Shown: positions 59,740-64,000 of the stretch, one piece after another
Position numbering within the stretch: the stretch's first letter is position 1
Layout of the letters: the number at the start of each line of letters is the position of its first letter
Assembly: GCF_000308655.1 (NCBI RefSeq)
Contig: NZ_BAGC01000033.1
Coordinates: 62,001-126,000 of the forward strand
Direction: 5' to 3'
Origin: Nocardia niigatensis NBRC 100131
Lineage (GTDB): Bacteria; Actinomycetota; Actinomycetes; Mycobacteriales; Mycobacteriaceae
DNA: 64,000 bases
Made by a program: the position numbers and the translations under genes
Notes under the pieces: model-generated
The model's input: the letters and a program-made list of their open reading frames with translations, nothing else
The model's database searches: none
What the model was told of the DNA's origin: nothing

Positions 59740-60738
59740 CTACCGGCGCTTGCGCTCGCGCACCACGTGCGAACGCAGGCGCGGGATGCCCTTCACCCGG
59801 ACGCTGCGCAGATGCCGCAACGCCAGGTCGTTGTCGCCCTCGAGTTCGGTGGCCGCGCCGTCGTCGACCAGGACGGTGCCCGGGCGGGCCACACCGGTGA
59901 GGCGGGCGGCGACATTGACCACGGTGCCGTAGAGATCGCCGAATCGGGTGAGAACCGGTCCGTAGGCCAGACCCACCCGGATCTGCGGCATCTCCGGAAT
60001 CGTCTGGGCCGCACGGGTGATCGCGGTGTTCATCTCCAGGCCGATGCGGGCGCCCGCACGTGCGTTCTCGGCGGCGAACATGACTTCGTCGCCGACATTC
60101 TTGATCACCCAGCCGCCGTGGGCGGTGATCACCTCGGTGGTGGTGGTCTCGAAGGTCTCCAGCAGCTCGGTCAGCTCATCGGGATCCAGGTGCCGGGACA
60201 GCCGGGTGTAGCCGACCATATCGGCGAAACCGACCAGCAGGCGCCGGGTGCCGCCGCCCGACGCGAGGGAGCGGGTCAGCGCCGCGGCCATGTGCCGCTG
60301 CCAGGCGTAGTCCTGCAATTCGGCGAGCACCGCGATGGCCTGGGCGGTGGCCTCCCCGCCCGCCTCGGGCTCCCCGGCGCCGGCCGCGATCCGGCCGCCG
60401 ATCTCGCGGGTGATCAGATCCGCCTGCCACTCCGCGAGCCGCGCCATCGCCTGGCCCAGCGTGCGGGCGGCGGCGATCTGGCTCTGCTCGTTCGCGATCG
60501 AGGCCGGATCCAGGGTGGCGAAGGCGCGGATGGCGGCGACGTCATTGTCGGTGTACGCCACCTCGTCGTCACTGTCCGCGGCCGGGAAGCCCAGTGCCAC
60601 CCACAGCTTGCGGGCCCGGTCGGCGGGCACCCCGGACAACTCGGCCACCTGGGCCCGGGTGTACCGGCGCGGGCCGCCCAGCAACGACTGTTCGACCACC
60701 GCGTCGACCGCTTCGGTCACGCCACCAGATTCGATCAT
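59740..60738 (-). CDS. Class III adenylate/guanylate cyclase
   Basis: This protein of about 332 residues has an N-terminal helical domain with a possible HTH-like region (YTRAQVAELSGV) and a C-terminal class III catalytic domain. The two metal-binding Asp (in VGFADMVGYT and KNVGDEVMF), the purine-selecting Lys (IKNVGDE) and the transition-state Asn/Arg (VNVAARL) are all visible, so activity is expected. It resembles the pH-responsive mycobacterial cyclases of the Rv1647/Rv2212 type. I chose the ATG starting MIESGGV; an upstream in-frame start adds 29 residues. No partner gene is evident. Confidence 0.9.
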   Translation of the reverse strand: MIESGGVTEAVDAVVEQSLLGGPRRYTRAQVAELSGVPADRARKLWVALGFPAADSDDEVAYTDNDVAAIRAFATLDPASIANEQSQIAAARTLGQAMARLAEWQADLITREIGGRIAAGAGEPEAGGEATAQAIAVLAELQDYAWQRHMAAALTRSLASGGGTRRLLVGFADMVGYTRLSRHLDPDELTELLETFETTTTEVITAHGGWVIKNVGDEVMFAAENARAGARIGLEMNTAITRAAQTIPEMPQIRVGLAYGPVLTRFGDLYGTVVNVAARLTGVARPGTVLVDDGAATELEGDNDLALRHLRSVRVKGIPRLRSHVVRERKRR

Positions 60739-60871
60739 GCCGTCAGTACAGCACATCGGGCGGCGGAAGCAGAGAAGTCCCGCCGCGGCGGCCGATTCGA
60801 ATCGCTCATTCGATGAAATGTCCAAAGTGACTGCGGCAGTGGGTAATCGGAAATCCTCCGGTTCTCGGTTC

Positions 60872-61519
60872 TCAGGACAGGGGTTGGGCGTCGCGCTGGG
60901 CGAGCATGATCGTCATCAGGCCCGACTCCTGGGACTGGGCCGTGATCATGCCTCGCGCGGCCTCTTTCACCGGACCCGACGTGAGCAACTGATCCGCCGC
61001 CTGAGCCATGGCCACACCGCCGCGATGGTGGCGCAGCATGAGCTGCAGGAACAGCACCTCGGCGTCCTTGCCGCGGGCGGCGGCCAAGGCGTCGAGTTCG
61101 GCCTGGGTGGCCATGCCGGGCATGGAGGTGCCGTTCGTGCTCGTCATCGAATGGTCGTGTGCCGCAGCCGATGTCATCCACGCCATCGGATGAGTGGAGT
61201 CCGGCGAGGCATTGGCCAGGCGCAGCCAGCCGAGCAGGGTGCCGATCTCCATGCGCTGGGCATCGGCGATCTGCTGGGCCAGCCGGCGCACCGTGGGATC
61301 CACGCCGGAATCCAAGCGCTGCACCATGATCAGCGCCTGCTCGTGATGGGCCTCCATGTCCTGACTGAAGCCGATCTCGACCGGGCTGAGGACCGTTGTC
61401 GCCGAACGGCTCTCGGGAATCAGCAGCGGTCGCAGCAGCATTCCGGCCGCCAGCAGGGCGAGGACGAGGACCGCGATCGCCATCGGCCGCCGGGCTCGAA
61501 TACCCGGGCGATCCGTCAC
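60872..61519 (-). CDS. DUF305 membrane-anchored protein
   Basis: This 215-residue protein has a single N-terminal membrane helix (AIAVLVLALLAAGMLL) and a long DUF305 domain with paired His/Met motifs: FSQDMEAHHEQALIM and FLQLMLRHHRGGVAMAQ. DUF305 proteins are ferritin-like four-helix bundles found in the envelope, often near copper or redox genes. Its start overlaps the LVIVD-protein stop by 4 nt, a common pairing in actinobacteria. The function is not established. Confidence 0.88.
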   Translation of the reverse strand: MTDRPGIRARRPMAIAVLVLALLAAGMLLRPLLIPESRSATTVLSPVEIGFSQDMEAHHEQALIMVQRLDSGVDPTVRRLAQQIADAQRMEIGTLLGWLRLANASPDSTHPMAWMTSAAAHDHSMTSTNGTSMPGMATQAELDALAAARGKDAEVLFLQLMLRHHRGGVAMAQAADQLLTSGPVKEAARGMITAQSQESGLMTIMLAQRDAQPLS

Positions 61520-63093
61520 GATCCCACCACGGACTGCTGGTCGGCGGGCGGGTTGTACACGTCATCGGCGAGCTGCAACACCATGAAACCGTTGTCGTTG
61601 CAGGTGGCCCACAGCTGGTTGCCGTGCCACTCCGGCGGCGAGAAACACCAATCGGTGGACAGGTCGCCGAAGGCGACCATGCCCGACCGCGACGAGAGCG
61701 CCTGGTTCGGATCGAACTTGCCCTCCAGTACCGCCCGCGCCGCTGACGGGAACTCCATCGCCGGGACACCGATCAGCGAGGCCAGGGCGTGCGGAGAATT
61801 CCACAGCTCCAGGTTCCGGCCCTTGCGGGCGGGCGGATTGAAATACGCGATCTCCTTGGCGTGGAAGGGATCCCGCACATCGAACACCCGGATACCGGAC
61901 TCCTCCCAGCCACAGGCGAGCGCCGTCGGATTCTCGGGCCGATCGGCGGCGCAGTAGTGGGCGTCGTAGGAGAACACCGAGCCGCCCATGGCCGAGGCCA
62001 GCATCGAATCCTGGTGCTCGGGCAGGTTGATCTCCAGCTTGATCTTGGCGGCGACCGTCGGGTTGGTCTCGTCGGAGATGTCGATGAGCTTCACCCCACC
62101 CGCGCCGCCCTCGTCCACCGTGAACAGGAACGGCTTGCCGTCATAGGTGACCGGAATGCTGTGCTGGGTCGCCCAGCCATCGGTCCAGAAAACTCGTCCC
62201 AGATGATTGACCTGCGGGTTCGGATCACGCCGTTGCACGGCGCTGATGTCCAGCACGGTGAAACCGGCCAGCGCGGACAGGTACATGCGATTGCCGTCCG
62301 GGCTGATGCCGAAGCCGTGCGCCTCGATGCCGGTGAGGCCCTGCCAGATCACGTGCGGATTCGCCGGATCGGTCAGGTCGACCGCGCTGACGAAACCTGG
62401 CGCGATGCCCGAGGCCCAGTAGGTGCGGCCGTCGGGGGAGAAGCCGCCCTCGTGGGTCGTGATCGGCAGCGGCATCAGCAGATCGGTGCCCGCGCCGGTG
62501 TTGAGCAGCCGCGGATGCGCGCAGTCGGAGATGTCGTAGACCGACAGGAACCCGGCGCCCTCGCCGACCGGAACGCCGGTGCCCACCAGCAGTTTCCGCT
62601 CGGGATTGACCTTGAGAGACTCCCAGGTGCCCGCGAGCATGGCGGGCTCGGTGAGGCTTCCGGTCACCACGGGATTCGCGGGATCCGACACATCCAGCAC
62701 CTGCACGCCCTGGGAGGGCCCGAGGATATTGCCCGGGAACAGTGAGCCCGTGTAGGAGCAGTGGTCGTAGGTCGTCGAGGTGATCCCCGCGCCCTTGCCC
62801 ACATACCCGCCGACGAACGACAGATTGCACCGATACCCCAGCGTGCTGCGGCCGCTGTCGCGGTCCTCGGCTGGAACATCGCCCTGCAGACCGGTTTCCG
62901 GCAGCGCGTCGTCCCCACAGTCCGCGCGCGGGACCGAGGTGCGCCCGACATCCAGGAACTGCTGCACCTGATTCTCGATGTCGGACTGCAGATCCGCCGT
63001 CGCGCCCTGCATCGGCAGCAGGGCCGCCCCCAGCAGCGTCACCGCCAGCACCGCCGCCGGCTTGGACCGGCGCACGCCTGTGAACCGCCTCAT
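61516..63093 (-). CDS. Secreted LVIVD-repeat protein
   Basis: This protein of about 525 residues has an N-terminal signal peptide (VRRSKPAAVLAVTLLGAALL, then MQGATA) and a long chain of beta-propeller-like LVIVD repeats (QVLDVSDPANP, LSVYDISDCAHP, SAVDLTDPANP, KLIDISDETNP, RVFDVRDPFH). Six Cys suggest disulphides. LVIVD proteins are exported beta-propellers of unknown function. I chose ATG 63093; an ATG ten codons earlier is possible but less convincing. The downstream DUF305 gene overlaps by 4 nt. Confidence 0.85.
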   Translation of the reverse strand: MRRFTGVRRSKPAAVLAVTLLGAALLPMQGATADLQSDIENQVQQFLDVGRTSVPRADCGDDALPETGLQGDVPAEDRDSGRSTLGYRCNLSFVGGYVGKGAGITSTTYDHCSYTGSLFPGNILGPSQGVQVLDVSDPANPVVTGSLTEPAMLAGTWESLKVNPERKLLVGTGVPVGEGAGFLSVYDISDCAHPRLLNTGAGTDLLMPLPITTHEGGFSPDGRTYWASGIAPGFVSAVDLTDPANPHVIWQGLTGIEAHGFGISPDGNRMYLSALAGFTVLDISAVQRRDPNPQVNHLGRVFWTDGWATQHSIPVTYDGKPFLFTVDEGGAGGVKLIDISDETNPTVAAKIKLEINLPEHQDSMLASAMGGSVFSYDAHYCAADRPENPTALACGWEESGIRVFDVRDPFHAKEIAYFNPPARKGRNLELWNSPHALASLIGVPAMEFPSAARAVLEGKFDPNQALSSRSGMVAFGDLSTDWCFSPPEWHGNQLWATCNDNGFMVLQLADDVYNPPADQQSVVGS

Positions 63094-63361
63094 CGCGGTT
63101 ACCCCCGTCTTCTTCCGAAACATTCGTGCAGTGACCGGTGGCACAGACAGCTGTGCAGTGTGGCCACGGTTACATCTCGGAACGCTAGCCCATAAACTGA
63201 CTGACCGGTAGGGCCGCTTGCGAATAAGTGTCTGTGACACCACCGATAAACCGGGCTCGTAGTCTCATGAGGCGGGTGAAATCCTTTGCCGCAGTGCGTA
63301 ACAGACCTGGTCGGCCGGTCGATTTCGGAAGTGTCCGACGTTCGAAGGGGATAGGTGACGC

Positions 63362-64000
63362 ATGCGCACAACAGGATTCACGGCACTACTGGCCTGCGCG
63401 GTCCTCGCGGCCGCCACCGGCTGCTCGAGCTCCACCCCCTCCACCCCCTCCGCCGCCTCGACCACGTCCGCGTCGGCTGCCTCCTCGGGCGGCAATACCC
63501 CTGGCGGCGGTAACCCTGGTGGCAGCCAGAGCGGCGGCAACCCGACCGGTGGCGGCAACCAAGGCGGTGGCCCCGCCACCACCGCCCCGCGGCCCACCGA
63601 CACCGCCATCCCCGCCTGCGCCTCCGGCCAAGTCGACATCACCGCCCAGAGCATGGGCGCCGCCATGAGCCACGACGGCATCACCCTCACCTTCGCCATC
63701 GCCAACCCATCCCAGGCCTGCACCCTCACCGGCTACCCCGGCATGGACGAAATCACCGACACCGGCACGGTCATCCACGCCGACCGCACCCTCAACGGCT
63801 ACATCGGCGGCCTCCCCGCCGGCACCGACACCCCACCCACCGTCGTCGTCAAATCCGGCCACCCTGCCCACGCCATAGCCGAAGGCACCTCCTGCGGTCC
63901 CTACAACAAGCCCGACCCCAAGATCGTCAAAACCGAAGTAACAGCCCCCAACTCAACCGACACCCGAGTAATAGACACCGCCATCTACACCTGCCCCCTC
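63362..64000 (+). CDS. DUF4232 lipoprotein, 3' end outside window
   Basis: The frame is open through the window end (213 codons seen). It starts MRTTGFTALLACAVLAAATGC, a lipoprotein signal with lipobox AATGC and lipidated Cys21. A Ser/Thr/Gly/Asn-rich linker of about 55 residues follows, then a DUF4232-like domain with GITLTFAIANPSQACTLTGYPG and SCGPYN, and two Cys pairs. It is anchored to the outer face of the membrane; the family has no known enzyme activity. The start is clear, with GGATAGGTGACGC upstream, though its ribosome site is weak. Confidence 0.8.
   Translation, partial: MRTTGFTALLACAVLAAATGCSSSTPSTPSAASTTSASAASSGGNTPGGGNPGGSQSGGNPTGGGNQGGGPATTAPRPTDTAIPACASGQVDITAQSMGAAMSHDGITLTFAIANPSQACTLTGYPGMDEITDTGTVIHADRTLNGYIGGLPAGTDTPPTVVVKSGHPAHAIAEGTSCGPYNKPDPKIVKTEVTAPNSTDTRVIDTAIYTCPL

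Noticed and set aside
1..64000. tRNA, rRNA, CRISPR array, IS elements or riboswitch
   Set aside because: Nothing with the expected conserved sequence or repeat pattern was seen. The hairpins noted are consistent with terminators.

Overview
The window is very GC-rich, densely packed and full of actinobacterial lipid and P450 genes. Malate synthase G, a class III cyclase, DUF4232 and LVIVD secreted proteins, fatty acyl-AMP ligases (FAALs) and soluble acyl-ACP desaturases together suggest a mycolate-group actinomycete, most likely Nocardia or a close relative. This is inference, because there is no rRNA or other marker gene in the window. No tRNA, rRNA, CRISPR array, insertion sequence or phage gene was seen.

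Left block (1-7.9 kb, + strand). This is the 3' end of a large PUFA-synthase-like protein (PfaC type, tandem FabA-like dehydratases), followed by the PfaD-type enoyl reductase and a private acetyl-CoA carboxylase (fused AccD-AccA, AccB, AccC). All junctions are 4-nt stop/start overlaps. An amidohydrolase-fold protein follows. From 8.8 to 16.7 kb on the - strand there is an acyl-CoA dehydrogenase, a hotdog thioesterase, an alpha/beta hydrolase and a complete Ugp-type ABC importer with an inserted metallophosphoesterase, suggesting uptake and cleavage of glycerophosphodiesters or sugars.

Central lipid-tailoring block (18.6-48.2 kb). It is bounded on both sides by two very similar P450 genes in the same orientation. 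Inside lie (a) a - strand cassette: FAAL, two diiron acyl-ACP desaturases, ACP, CFA-synthase-like methyltransferase and a hotdog thioesterase; (b) a + strand oxidation cassette: three P450s and an FAD monooxygenase-like protein; (c) an eight-gene, overlap-coupled + strand operon (31.1-42.2 kb): a rifampin-phosphotransferase-type dikinase, a FAAL fused to a polymerase-beta-type nucleotidyltransferase, an ACP, a thioester-reductase-like SDR, an NDPK-like protein, an AfsA homologue, a nitroreductase and a UbiA-like membrane protein; (d) a GT1 glycosyltransferase with an orphan ABC-2 permease; and (e) a divergent glycosyltransferase-P450 fusion. My inference is a biosynthetic cluster for a desaturated, methylated or cyclopropanated, oxidised and glycosylated lipid, with phosphoryl or nucleotidyl chemistry on an ACP-bound or released acyl chain. 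Operon (c) is the best candidate for an undescribed system.

Right block (48.3-64 kb). This is mostly ordinary chromosome: an XRE regulator with a membrane partner, an MDR oxidoreductase, a tiny ORF with a good RBS, an alpha/beta hydrolase divergent from a WYL regulator across a perfect inverted repeat, a TetR regulator, malate synthase G, an SDR-TetR-acyl-CoA dehydrogenase operon behind a palindrome, a frameshifted SLATT/DUF4231-like pseudogene, a thioesterase-like protein, a class III cyclase, a DUF305/LVIVD pair and a DUF4232 lipoprotein that runs off the end.
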